In this document: positions 1 through 8,197 of the stretch, in pieces
How positions within the stretch are numbered: the first letter of the stretch is position 1
Layout of the letters: every line of letters begins with the position of its first letter
Assembly (NCBI RefSeq): GCF_015686655.1
Contig: NZ_JADPMP010000009.1
Span: 62,001 to 126,000 of the forward strand
Length of the DNA stretch: 64,000 nucleotides
DNA from: Pontibacter sp. FD36
GTDB lineage: Bacteria; Bacteroidota; Bacteroidia; Cytophagales; Hymenobacteraceae
Direction: 5' to 3'
Program-made: the position numbers and the translations under genes
The notes under the pieces: model-generated
Seen by the model: only the letters and a program-made list of their open reading frames with translations
The model's database searches: none
Told to the model about the DNA's origin: nothing

Positions 1-1016
1 GTCAGGTTATTGTACTTGTAGTGCTGCAACGAGTGCTCGTGCCCTGCGGCGTACACGATGTTATCATACTTGTCAAATATGTTGAGCAGCCCTTCGATAT
101 AAGCCGTGTAGCGTGGGTGCGGAATATCCTGCAGGATGCCGCCGTACTTTCGGGCGAAAGGATAGATGGACCCGATCACAGGCAGCGGCAGGTAGATCCA
201 GTCGCGCAGCATGGTGAGGGGGAACACGTGATCTTTCAGGGTGAAAAAGCCGCCGTGATTTCCACGGGTAAACAAAGGGTGGTGCGCTACAACCACGATG
301 TTAGAGCCCTGGTGCTTCTCAATAATGTCTTCGAGCTTCACCAGCAAGTCGGCCTCTGTAGAGGCCCAGCAGTTGCTGCCGGCACCATAAGGGCGCTCCC
401 AGGGGTGCAGCCACCACTCAGAGTCGAGCGCAATCAGTACCACGTCATCGCTTATTTTCACCTCATAAGGGCCAGGGCAAGCATCACCTGGTACGTAAAA
501 ATCGCCGCCTACCACTATGCCTTCTTCGGTGAGGTACTCGTTCACGTAGTTTTGCTGGCGCACCACATACTCTATACCTCCGCGGCCGCTGTGGTTCCAG
601 TCGTGGTTGCCCGGGATCATGTACTTCTCTCCTTTATAGCCCCGCAGCACATCGAGCTGTGCATTGAGGCGCTGCTCCGATACTTCCCGGTCGTAACGAC
701 CCGGCTCAGGCAGGCCGTTGTGGTACACATTGTCACCCAAAAAGATGGTCGCGCTCTGTGCCCCCACTTCGTTCATCTGCTTTTGCATGAGCTTCAGCGA
801 AGGCTCCTGCTCCTTTAAGTCAGGAGCGCCCACGTCACCGATCAGGAACACGGTGTAGTTTACTTTGTTGTCGGGTTTGGGCTCATTCTGCTCCCAGTTG
901 AGCACGTCACGGCTGTAGTAAGGTTTTTTAGTGGCACAGGCCTGCAGGAGTACTAAGAAGAAGCCCACAGCCAGGGGGCGCAGGATAACAGAAATAAGGT
1001 AAAGACGGTTTTTCAT
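1..1016 (-). CDS. Metallophosphoesterase lipoprotein (3' end outside window)
   Basis: Calcineurin-like phosphoesterase, probably a purple-acid-phosphatase-like enzyme anchored in the envelope. The reverse strand reads openly from the ATG at 1014-1016 to the window edge, so about 338 residues are visible and the C-terminus is missing. The N-terminus is hydrophobic and ends in a lipobox (LLQAC), giving a lipoprotein. The metal-binding motifs follow in the usual order: IGDVG, LGDN, PGNHDWNH, AHHPLF and AGHEH. The natural substrate cannot be read from the sequence. It is divergent from the HD-PycTM gene and separated from it by about 350 bp in which I see no other gene. Confidence 0.85.
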   Translation of the reverse strand, partial: MKNRLYLISVILRPLAVGFFLVLLQACATKKPYYSRDVLNWEQNEPKPDNKVNYTVFLIGDVGAPDLKEQEPSLKLMQKQMNEVGAQSATIFLGDNVYHNGLPEPGRYDREVSEQRLNAQLDVLRGYKGEKYMIPGNHDWNHSGRGGIEYVVRQQNYVNEYLTEEGIVVGGDFYVPGDACPGPYEVKISDDVVLIALDSEWWLHPWERPYGAGSNCWASTEADLLVKLEDIIEKHQGSNIVVVAHHPLFTRGNHGGFFTLKDHVFPLTMLRDWIYLPLPVIGSIYPFARKYGGILQDIPHPRYTAYIEGLLNIFDKYDNIVYAAGHEHSLQHYKYNNL

Positions 1017-1363
1017 AAGGTTCTGTGTGTACGGGATGTCCTGTCTAGCAAAAGCAAGTGTGACGGTATAAACACAACGACTGGCGATGGGTTTGCTGCC
1101 GTACGGAGAGGACTGAAAGCAGTGCTTGGGTTTGGTAGTGCATGGTTGGTATCAGAGCCCGAAAGTGCGCCACGGTTGCGACCGGGCTGAAATAGATAAC
1201 GTATGGCGGCGGCATTAAGTTATTGCTTCACTATATAGAGCGTTTTGTGCGCCGAGGTTGCTCTTTTCAACAAAAAGCGCTATTCACCGTAACGGCAAAA
1301 GAATACTAGCACCACCTTCAACCGCCGCTCACAACTGTGCATCTACTGCAGAGCTACCTGACA

Positions 1364-2635
1364 ATGGCGGCAAACACCGTTATGGAAGAACAAGATATCG
1401 TCAAACAAGCCAGTGAGTACGTTTTCAGGCTTTTTAAGGAACAACTGTCTAAAAAGCTTGTTTATCACAATTATAAACACACCTTCGAGACTGCCAACGA
1501 AGCACGCCAGTTGGGAGAGCTATATGATCTGAGCCCGGAAGAGCTGCAGGACCTAGAACTAGCGGCCTGGTTTCATGACACCGGCTATGTAACCGCTTAC
1601 GACGGACACGAAGAGGAGAGCGTGCACTTCGCCACCTCGTGGCTGCAGGAAAACAACTACTCGCCTGAGCGCATTACCCGTGTGACCGATTGCATCATGG
1701 CTACCAGGCACGGCACCAAGCCTGAAACACTGCTGCAGGAGATCATCATTGATGCGGACATGGCCAACATTGGCAAAGAAACATTTTTTGCCACAGCCGA
1801 GCTGCTGCGTGTGGAGTGGGAGATCTTTAAAGAAAAGTTTTTCTCAGATCAGGAGTGGGCGCAGTTTCAGATGGAATTTCTGCTTTCCACAACCTTCTAT
1901 ACCGCCAAAGCCCAGCATAAATACGCCGCGCAGCTTGGCCTGAACATACAGGAGCAGCGCAACCAGCTGCATAAAGAGTCGAAAAAGACAAAAAAGGAAG
2001 AGAAAGAGCAGCGCGAAACACTCGCCCAGCCGAAGCGCGGTATCGAGACGATGTTTCGCAACACCTATCGTACTCACCTTAACCTGAGCGCCATTGCTGA
2101 TAACAAGGCCAACATGATGATCAGCCTTAACGCCATCATCATGTCGGTAATCATCACGTACCTCAGTACCAAGACCTCCATTACAGGAGCTGAGTTTGCC
2201 CAGCATCGTTCGCTGCTTATACCTGTCGGTATGCTGCTGCTCACCACCCTTGGCTCTGTCATCTTTGCCATTATCTCAGCGCAGCCTGAAGTGACGAGTT
2301 TCTCTTTCAACCGAAAAAAGATCAACAGCAAAAAGGTGAACCTGCTATTCTTCGGTAACTTCACTAATATTCCGCTGGAGGATTTCCAAAATGGCATGCA
2401 CGAGATCATGCGTGATAAGAAATCGCTTTACACCAACATGATCACCGACATTTACTACCTGGGCGAAGTACTGAGCCGCAAGTACAAGATCCTGCGCATC
2501 TCCTACTCGATCTTTATGGTGGGATTGGTACTTACGGTAATTGCCTTTGGCATTTCCATAGCCCTGTATGATGAACCGATTGTGGAACCGGCCCCACAGG
2601 CACAGCCAGCACAGGAACAAACCCCGCAGCAGTAG
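1364..2635 (+). CDS. HD-domain / PycTM (Pycsar effector-like) fusion protein
   Basis: N-terminal HD phosphohydrolase domain (YHNYKHT near residues 34-40, HD pair at 71-72 in WFHDTGY, ATRHG, IDADM) joined by a lysine/glutamate-rich linker to a C-terminal membrane domain of the PycTM (DUF5706) type, starting near RTHLNLSAIADNKAN, with about three membrane segments. PycTM proteins are effectors of Pycsar antiphage systems, where a cyclic pyrimidine nucleotide made by a cyclase triggers membrane damage. No cyclase gene lies nearby, so a defence role is only inferred; HD-PycTM fusions are also common as stand-alone Bacteroidota genes. I chose the ATG at 1364; a GTG at 1337 and an ATG at 1382 are alternatives. 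It sits directly before the tRNA-Arg integration site. Confidence 0.85.
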   Translation: MAANTVMEEQDIVKQASEYVFRLFKEQLSKKLVYHNYKHTFETANEARQLGELYDLSPEELQDLELAAWFHDTGYVTAYDGHEEESVHFATSWLQENNYSPERITRVTDCIMATRHGTKPETLLQEIIIDADMANIGKETFFATAELLRVEWEIFKEKFFSDQEWAQFQMEFLLSTTFYTAKAQHKYAAQLGLNIQEQRNQLHKESKKTKKEEKEQRETLAQPKRGIETMFRNTYRTHLNLSAIADNKANMMISLNAIIMSVIITYLSTKTSITGAEFAQHRSLLIPVGMLLLTTLGSVIFAIISAQPEVTSFSFNRKKINSKKVNLLFFGNFTNIPLEDFQNGMHEIMRDKKSLYTNMITDIYYLGEVLSRKYKILRISYSIFMVGLVLTVIAFGISIALYDEPIVEPAPQAQPAQEQTPQQ

Positions 2636-2641
2636 TCGAAC

Positions 2642-2671
2642 TTGTAAATAGTCGGAATTAAGCTAAATTTG
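2642..2671 (+). promoter_or_regulatory. Native tRNA-Arg promoter, now separated from the intact tRNA
   Basis: A TTG at 2642-2644 and a perfect Bacteroidota -7 element TAAATTTG at 2664-2671, 19 bp apart, 35 bp before the first base of the tRNA-Arg 5' half. Family knowledge: primary sigma factors of Bacteroidota use about TTG-N19-TAnnTTTG. It would originally have driven tRNA-Arg(CCT); because of the left island it now reads into a truncated tRNA and the island's left end. Confidence 0.55.
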
Positions 2672-2705
2672 TGCAGGCTGCCCGGAAGCTTATTCCGGAT
2701 TACCT

Positions 2706-2743
2706 GGCCCTGTAGTTCAATGGATAGAATAGGAGTTTCCTAA
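2706..2743 (+). repeat. Left-island boundary repeat: 5' half of tRNA-Arg(CCT)
   Basis: 38 bp identical to 20058-20095, that is the tRNA-Arg from its first base to base 38 in the anticodon loop. After it the two copies diverge at once. No complete 3' half follows, so this copy cannot make a tRNA. It is the expected scar of site-specific integration with a crossover in the tRNA anticodon region, the integrase (18646-19899) lying next to the other copy. Confidence 0.85.
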
Positions 2744-2797
2744 CGGCCTTACGGCCTACGCTGCGCTAAGCGGCTGGCTCCCAGCCTGTATAATAAA

Positions 2798-3540
2798 TAA
2801 AACTCGTAAAAATTCGGGCGAAGTCGAGACAAATGTCGAAACAGTCACATCTTTCAAAGCTGCTCTAAATGGGGCGGCTTTATTTATTTTATACTAGACT
2901 TAATAAATAATATTAATTTTATTCTATATTTAGATAAACTAAATTCCCACCTAGATGGAGTATTTCGAATTCTCTCATATTGATAAAGTAAAAGTAATTG
3001 GGAGACCTTATTGCCTAGGTTTGAAGGCGACTTTTACTGATGATAACTGTTTTGAAACTGTGTCTCTTACATTATCACATTCAAATCCCAATATTCCAAC
3101 TCCAACTAACCTATTTTTTGAGACGCCTAGTATCGTTAGTCTTATCAGAGAAAACGGTAATTGTGGAATGAGAAAACAATTGGATATGACCCCAAAATTA
3201 AATGCCTTTTTTAATGCAATAAATATGCTTCATAATAGTCCGGATGCTCGTAAACATAAATTACGCGACCATCTTGTGATACCAAACACATCGGATGCAA
3301 GTCAAGCAGTAACTTTTGAATCTAAACTTAAGATATACTTTAACAATGTATTTACTTGGCTACATAAAAACAGTAACATATAAATTTAATTAAAGATTGA
3401 GTGTACTGTAAGTAGCATCAATCAAAATTGATAAAGCTAATCAACTGGTTAACAACCTATATAAATCATAAAACTCTTGAAAATTCAGATTACGTCGAGA
3501 CGACCATATCTTAAAGCTGCTCTAATTGGGCGGCTTTTGT
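2798..3540 (+). repeat. Two imperfect direct repeats bracketing the 142-aa ORF
   Basis: Copies at about 2798-2885 and 3466-3540 share AAAACTC, GAAAATTC-like, GTCGAGAC and the block AAAGCTGCTCTAA-T-GGGCGGCTTT, which folds into a terminator-like hairpin followed by T residues. The first parts faintly resemble the 3' half of the tRNA-Arg (AAACTCT...ATTCAGGTTCG...). They may be scars of older insertions at this tRNA; that reading is inference. Confidence 0.5.
2955..3383 (+). CDS. Hypothetical protein (142 aa)
   Basis: I do not recognise this protein. It is soluble in appearance, with no signal peptide or membrane segment and no known catalytic motif that I can see. The gene is very AT-rich compared with the core genome and lies between the two imperfect repeats at 2798-2885 and 3466-3540, so gene and repeats may have moved as one unit. 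The native tRNA promoter at 2642-2671 reads towards it. A hairpin ending in a T-run follows it within the second repeat. Confidence 0.55.
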   Translation: MEYFEFSHIDKVKVIGRPYCLGLKATFTDDNCFETVSLTLSHSNPNIPTPTNLFFETPSIVSLIRENGNCGMRKQLDMTPKLNAFFNAINMLHNSPDARKHKLRDHLVIPNTSDASQAVTFESKLKIYFNNVFTWLHKNSNI

Positions 3541-3570
3541 AAATCTTTAGTAGAATGTAAGGTTTCTAAT

Positions 3571-3600
3571 AAAAAATGGGCTAAATGAGCCCCTTTTTTA
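3571..3600. terminator. Bidirectional terminator hairpin
   Basis: AAAAAATGGGCT-aaatg-AGCCCCTTTTTTA: a GC stem with A-tract before and T-tract after, between the end of the 142-aa ORF region and the convergent GmrSD-like gene. Confidence 0.65.
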
Positions 3601-3624
3601 TTCTTCTTGAAAATGTTTCTCCCG

Positions 3625-5385
3625 TTAATTGATTCTATTAAGGTTCCAAATATCAAGTGCTGCACTTACTATCTTTTTCTTCCTTGCCTCAATAGCTTTC
3701 TTATCCCAAACTGGATTTTCACCTTTTACAATGAATTCCCTTATTTCTCTTTGCTGGTTTAACAGATTATCCCGGCCATAGGACTCGAGTTTATGATCAA
3801 ATGGCTTATTCCCAATTGAGCTATTATGCTTCCTTGAAATAAGCATAAGATTGCCTAAACTGTTCAGCCAATTACCAGACACTATACCTTCTTCCAAGGC
3901 TTCTTCTACTTTATAAGGACCATACCCGTTAGCAACGGGGTCTCCGTTAGTTGGGGTCCGAGGTGCAATGTGCTCAATGCTTTCATTCTGTATCAGGTCC
4001 TCAAATGACACTTTGTGCGGCTCAGGATGCTCTTTGTCAGATATGTAAAGCTCATACTTCCATAGCAAATAATTATCTATCCTATTTTGATAGAAGTAGC
4101 TGCTATTCAGATGTTCCCTCATAGAGTGGTCATTCCAATACCACCACCAGCCACTATGTTTGATGTCATTTATGATTGCATCAATAGTGCTGTTGAGAAT
4201 ATCATCAAATGTCTTCTCATAATCCTTAGCTGGTTTCAGGTTAATCAGATAGCCATTTAGTCTGGATTCGATTTCAGCCCGGCCTCCCCTTAGCAAGTAC
4301 CTGAAAGTAATGTTCTCAAATAGCTTTGCAAGGCGGTCTACCACTTTAGGGCTTGCATTAAATTTGTAAGCCTTAATGAAGAATGGATAAGCGAACGATA
4401 AATTATTAAGGTGCCGTAAGTCTCTAATATGGCTATTAGTGCTTCTCTCTATTTTTTCGACAGTTTGAAATGCTTGCGCAAGCCCGGAAATAAAGCCCAT
4501 AATCCACTCAGCCTTATTTTCGGATATCCCTTTTATCTTGCCCTTGATGCCCTTTACGACTTCCTCACTATTGAAGCCTTTTCCACTCACTGCTCTCCAA
4601 TAGTAGTTAAGCACATCATCTTCATCAAGGTTGATACGTACGATCTGCTTGTAAATCTTTGAAAGCTCTTCTTCCAAGTAGCTGATATTCTCTTCTATCT
4701 TTTCTTTTGAACTGCCTGAGAGGTAGATCTGCAGCATAAAGAATGCCTTGATTGTTTCCAACTTGGTTAAGTCCTTGCCCCTATCATTCTGGAAAGCGAA
4801 CACCTGAGTAGCTTGGACTTTATCTTTTACTATAAACTCTGTTACCGTTGCCTCCTCTATCAACTGACACCACTTCTCTAAAACTTCAGTTGTGGTTTCA
4901 GAAAATACTCCAGAAAATATTCCCTTTGCCTCTCTTATCCTACCCTTAGAGGCTGTATCTACCTCTTGGGAATGTTCCTTCTTGCTTTCAATTATTTCCT
5001 CTAAAAAGAAATTGTTGTCATCCCTAACCGTCTTGAATTTTTGGGTTCCCTTTCTGATGTCCTTTAGGTAATAATCAGTAATGTCTTCCAAATCTAAGCT
5101 CACAACCTGCCTCTCCTTAACCCTCTTCTCCAACTCCTTTTTGAGACAGCTAAAGAATATGATGCAAGTTGTAAGGCGCTGCTGTCCATCAATCACATAA
5201 AGAATGTTATCCTCCTTAACTTCAAAGAGAAAATGTCCTAGGTAATAATGGGTTTCTGCATTCTCTAAATCCTCAATGAATTGCTTGATGTTTTTGTCAT
5301 CCCAAGAGTATGCCCTCTGATAAGAGGGAATTTCGAACTTTCTGTTTTTGCTGTCAAATAGCTTTTCGATGGTGATGCTTTCCAT
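3625..5385 (-). CDS. GmrSD-like DUF262/DUF1524 nuclease
   Basis: A 586-residue single-chain member of the GmrSD family of type IV restriction enzymes, which cut phage DNA with modified cytosines. The N-terminal DUF262 (GmrS-like, ParB-type NTPase) domain shows IPSYQRAYSWD near residue 19 and the family signature VIDGQQRLTT near residue 65. The C-terminal DUF1524 (GmrD-like, His-Me nuclease) shows IEHIAPRTP and later LGNLMLISRKHNSSIGN...FDHK. Both active sites look intact. It follows the UDG-like gene on the same strand with a 40-bp gap, so the two are probably one transcript. The DNA modification it recognises cannot be deduced. Confidence 0.85.
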   Translation of the reverse strand: MESITIEKLFDSKNRKFEIPSYQRAYSWDDKNIKQFIEDLENAETHYYLGHFLFEVKEDNILYVIDGQQRLTTCIIFFSCLKKELEKRVKERQVVSLDLEDITDYYLKDIRKGTQKFKTVRDDNNFFLEEIIESKKEHSQEVDTASKGRIREAKGIFSGVFSETTTEVLEKWCQLIEEATVTEFIVKDKVQATQVFAFQNDRGKDLTKLETIKAFFMLQIYLSGSSKEKIEENISYLEEELSKIYKQIVRINLDEDDVLNYYWRAVSGKGFNSEEVVKGIKGKIKGISENKAEWIMGFISGLAQAFQTVEKIERSTNSHIRDLRHLNNLSFAYPFFIKAYKFNASPKVVDRLAKLFENITFRYLLRGGRAEIESRLNGYLINLKPAKDYEKTFDDILNSTIDAIINDIKHSGWWWYWNDHSMREHLNSSYFYQNRIDNYLLWKYELYISDKEHPEPHKVSFEDLIQNESIEHIAPRTPTNGDPVANGYGPYKVEEALEEGIVSGNWLNSLGNLMLISRKHNSSIGNKPFDHKLESYGRDNLLNQQREIREFIVKGENPVWDKKAIEARKKKIVSAALDIWNLNRIN

Positions 5386-5425
5386 TAGCTTGTTTAAATT
5401 GATGTATGATTGATTTTGCTTTCAA

Positions 5426-6157
5426 TTAAAAGTTATTCAGGTTTACTCCATTGGCTTGTAACCAGGCATTGTCAAGTCGCCCAAAGCCTTGTACATCATT
5501 GTGAACCCAGCGATGCTGCAGGTTTGACATTACAGGGTTAGATAACCTTCTGCCAGAGGGGGTGTAAATGTTGATCAGGGTTCGGCTTTCCATACACCTG
5601 TGGTTTGCTATAGCATTCCACTTCTCTTGCCAAATTCCATTAGGCCTCCTGGTGAAATAGATTGTTTTGATGTTTGGATGATCACATAGATAATTGATGA
5701 TGTTTCCAGTGTTCCAATGAACCTGCCCCGCGTCGTCAAGCTGCTGAAGACCATTATCCTCAATCAAGCTGATCACGTTATTTTGATAATCTATTTTGTT
5801 GTTGGGGACATACTCATAATGAGGATTGTCATTATGCAAAACTTCCAAAATCAAGTCCGCAAAGGTTAACTTTTGTCTTCTGCATAGTTCAAGGACTTCG
5901 ATGATACTAGGGCTTAAAGGGTTAAGCCAATCCCTGCGTTGCTGTACAAGTGGAGCATTATGAGTAAAAAGGTTCTCAAAGCCTGTCCAGAAGTAGTTCC
6001 TTCCATAAAAGAAGTCGGCTACATTGTGAGGGGTATCCGGGTTGAATGTGCCTATGAACATCACCTCTGGTTCATAGGGGGTCACATCAAGAATCGCGCT
6101 GTTTGTTTCAAACTCATTCTCCCAATTTTCTTGAAAGAACTTGTGCTGTATTGGCAT
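5426..6157 (-). CDS. Uracil-DNA glycosylase superfamily-like protein
   Basis: 243 residues with the layout of the mug/TDG-like branch of the UDG superfamily: VMFIGTFNPDT near residue 33 (motif 1), FFYGRNYFWTGFENLF (the aromatic/Asn 'yYghprNrFW' block), a region IYFTRRPNG, and INIYTPSGRRL near residue 190 in the place of the C-terminal motif. Such proteins remove or recognise altered bases. It is the first gene of a two-gene unit with the GmrSD-like nuclease. Because both partner families act on modified DNA, a joint antiphage role is plausible; this is inference. Substrate unknown; the family call rests on two motifs. Confidence 0.6.
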   Translation of the reverse strand: MPIQHKFFQENWENEFETNSAILDVTPYEPEVMFIGTFNPDTPHNVADFFYGRNYFWTGFENLFTHNAPLVQQRRDWLNPLSPSIIEVLELCRRQKLTFADLILEVLHNDNPHYEYVPNNKIDYQNNVISLIEDNGLQQLDDAGQVHWNTGNIINYLCDHPNIKTIYFTRRPNGIWQEKWNAIANHRCMESRTLINIYTPSGRRLSNPVMSNLQHRWVHNDVQGFGRLDNAWLQANGVNLNNF

Positions 6158-6250
6158 ATTAATTTGCTAAGTTTTCTTTAATATCACTTTAAAGTAAGAA
6201 TAGTATTAATAGAATCCTATATTTAAAAAAACTTATATTAATCTCTGCTT

Positions 6251-6751
6251 ATGGAAGACAAATATTTGATTCGGCATAAGATACTGGAAGTCCTAAGGGG
6301 GTATGAGCAACAACTAGATAACCAAGAAAACCCTTCTTTCGAGGATTTGCGATTATCTGTGAATGATGTAGCCAACCGAGGGAAGCTAAGTACAAATCAA
6401 ATAGTTAACCACCTTGATTTTCTTGTTAAGCAAAATGAACTGTTGGTAAACTGGGATCAGGGAGCACAGTATTTAGTCCTCCTTAGGGATGGAGCTGTCG
6501 CTTACTCTGATAAAAAGTACCTAAATGAAGGCTATAAGGAGCTTATAGCTAAAGAAACATCAGAACTTCAGAAAGAAAACTTAATTCTTCAAAACGAGAA
6601 ATTCGAGTATACCAAGACTATAAGAAATCAGGAGCAGCAGATAAGAGACTTAGACCATAGTCTTAAAACTGCAGAAGCATTCAAAACCTTTTGGTGGGCA
6701 TTTACAGGCGGTGGACTGATTGTAGGTTACCTCCTTAATATGTTAACATAA
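6251..6751 (+). CDS. Winged-helix, coiled-coil, tail-anchored protein
   Basis: 166 residues: an N-terminal winged-helix-like domain (about 5-85, with VNDVANRGKLSTNQIVNHLDFL), a coiled coil (about 95-145, rich in E, K, Q) and one C-terminal membrane segment (about 146-164). I know no named family. It starts 93 bp from the divergent UDG-like gene. Directly behind it a hairpin and a decayed serine-recombinase tail (6793-6945) lie in reverse orientation, exactly as for the next two genes. The architecture of sensor plus membrane anchor resembles abortive-infection effectors, but the function is not shown by the sequence. Confidence 0.65.
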   Translation: MEDKYLIRHKILEVLRGYEQQLDNQENPSFEDLRLSVNDVANRGKLSTNQIVNHLDFLVKQNELLVNWDQGAQYLVLLRDGAVAYSDKKYLNEGYKELIAKETSELQKENLILQNEKFEYTKTIRNQEQQIRDLDHSLKTAEAFKTFWWAFTGGGLIVGYLLNMLT

Positions 6752-6789
6752 TTAAGCAAAGAGACTTAAACAGTCTAGCCTCCCTTCTT

Positions 6790-6948
6790 CCTCCCCCTTT
6801 CAGCAGCATCGCTATAGTACCTGCTTGGTAGTAGGTATATCCCCTTTGCGTCTTGTATCATAAGTCATTTCAATTGGTCACATATCTGCTGCAAGTTTAG
6901 CCCCTTATCGCAAATCAGACATAGTGTATCCTACTCTCTTTTAATTAC
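6790..6948 (-). pseudogene. Relic A: decayed 3' end of a serine recombinase
   Basis: The reverse strand still encodes fragments such as LQQICDQLK and YYQAGTIAMLLKG, matching LQQICNELN and TFQTGSIAMLLKG at the end of the intact recombinase (9293-10039), but with stops and frameshifts. DNA similarity to 9337-9480 runs over the whole stretch, with a shared start CCCCTTT. It is older-looking than relic B. Only the tail is present; no N-terminal recombinase sequence accompanies it. Confidence 0.75.
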
Positions 6949-7133
6949 ATTCTTGCTGCCGATTACTATAATTTCAAGGCTAGGCCACAATAGATTAAAA
7001 GACGAGGAATAAATAGAATTTCCCGCGTCATTCCAAACTCCATTCACATTGATAATGAGTATATTGTATCGTTAAAACAAATGGATGCGATACGGGTCGC
7101 CTAAACAGCCTCCGTGTCAGTTATTGGAACGTT

Positions 7134-7841
7134 ATGATAAACGCCGAAAACGTAAAGTACTACGAAAGAATTCTGTCAAGCATCAACGCTACATTTTGGG
7201 GACAACTCGAGATGAAGGTGGCTACGAAGCTATGTGATGGTGATAAAGACTTAGCTGGAGTGATTGCTGAAGAATTTAAAGAAAGAGATTACGCTAACCT
7301 TTACAGAACCAAAGAAGGGGGTTCTCTCGTCCTTAAAGACAATGGCAAAGCAAAGCTATTTGAGAAACAGGGCGGGTTCATTGTTGAGTACAACAAGCTC
7401 AATCCACCAAAAACAAAAGCGCAGAAACTAAATGACTACTTCTACTTTATAGCAGAAGAGGGTCGTGTTTTGCGATATGAAGAACAATCAGAAGAAGAGG
7501 ATAATTTAATTGATGTACTACTTACGCTAGGTCTCATTAAGCCTAATGGAAGTTTCTATACACTTTCTAGAGAAGGTCTAACGTTGTCCTACAGCGGTAG
7601 AACAGTTCAAGATTTCATTAAGGATAATAGTGCTACTCATCAATCTCCTCCGTCTACAGTGCATAATTATAACGCTCCAGTATTTGACCGCTCGACGCTA
7701 AGCAACTCTCCAGTAACAACTAATTACACAAACAATCAAGGATCAACTGAAAGTGCTAAGAGTAAATGGTGGGTTCCAATTATTGTAGCGGTTATAACAG
7801 TTGCAGGCTCAATAGCTGCTAAAATGTTAGAGCTATTCTAA
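7134..7841 (+). CDS. Winged-helix-like protein with C-terminal membrane anchor
   Basis: 235 residues, not recognised as a named family. It has helical winged-helix-like regions (about 1-90 and again about 100-165), a low-complexity Ser/Thr/Asn-rich linker (about 170-208) and a C-terminal membrane segment (about 212-230, WWVPIIVAVITVAGSIAA). The layout parallels the 166-aa gene upstream although the sequences differ. It is followed at once by a GC hairpin with a T-run and by recombinase relic B in reverse orientation. The roughly 380 bp before it hold only relic A and AT-rich sequence without a gene. Confidence 0.65.
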   Translation: MINAENVKYYERILSSINATFWGQLEMKVATKLCDGDKDLAGVIAEEFKERDYANLYRTKEGGSLVLKDNGKAKLFEKQGGFIVEYNKLNPPKTKAQKLNDYFYFIAEEGRVLRYEEQSEEEDNLIDVLLTLGLIKPNGSFYTLSREGLTLSYSGRTVQDFIKDNSATHQSPPSTVHNYNAPVFDRSTLSNSPVTTNYTNNQGSTESAKSKWWVPIIVAVITVAGSIAAKMLELF

Positions 7842-7850
7842 TTAAAAAAG

Positions 7851-7880
7851 GAAGGAGACCTAAACGGCCTCCTTTTTTCT
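7851..7880. terminator. Hairpin terminator behind cargo gene 2
   Basis: AAGGAGACC-taaa-CGGCCTCCTTTTTT: an imperfect GC-rich stem followed by six T. The equivalent place behind cargo gene 1 has AGACTtaaacAGTCT, and behind cargo gene 3 a 12-bp perfect stem, so the hairpin appears to be part of the repeated module junction. Confidence 0.6.
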
Positions 7881-8030
7881 ACCCCTTTAATAACATTGCA
7901 ATACTGCCTGTATGATAATTATTTCCGCGGGGAGTTATATACCCCAAACCATCCAGCTCGTCGCATATCTATTGAAGTCTTAGACCCTTTTCGCGGTACA
8001 GGTGGATTAGGTTCAGTATTTTTTGCCCCT
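7881..8030 (-). pseudogene. Relic B: 3' end of a serine recombinase with a stop codon
   Basis: Reverse-strand reading gives KILNLIHLYREKG, then LRLQ, a TAG stop, ICDELDGLGYITPRG and HTGSIAMLLKG. Residue by residue this matches the tail of the intact recombinase (KVLNLISLYQDKG ... ICNELNTLGYRTPRG ... QTGSIAMLLKG), at very roughly 65 percent identity. It starts abruptly at the equivalent of recombinase residue 190 and lacks everything before it. The divergence shows that it came from a related recombinase, not from a recent copy of the neighbour. Confidence 0.85.
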
Positions 8031-8197
8031 AGCTAAACCAATTATGTAACTACACTACTTTTTGTTGATTGTATCTGCTGTAATAAAAATTCGCTGCTCA
8101 ATGCAAAGGTTTCTGTTCGTTTTTAATGTTCTTGTTATATATAGATTGATTATTTTTGTGATATATATTATGAAAATAATTTAAAGAATATAGATTT

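Noticed and set aside
21..818. 265-codon open frame on the plus strand
   Set aside because: It lies opposite the metallophosphoesterase gene, whose motifs (GNHD, GHEH) are clear on the minus strand.
2744..2800. GC-rich palindromic stretch (CGGCCTTACGGCC...) as a second tRNA arm
   Set aside because: It does not restore the cloverleaf with 2706-2743; at most a small insertion scar.
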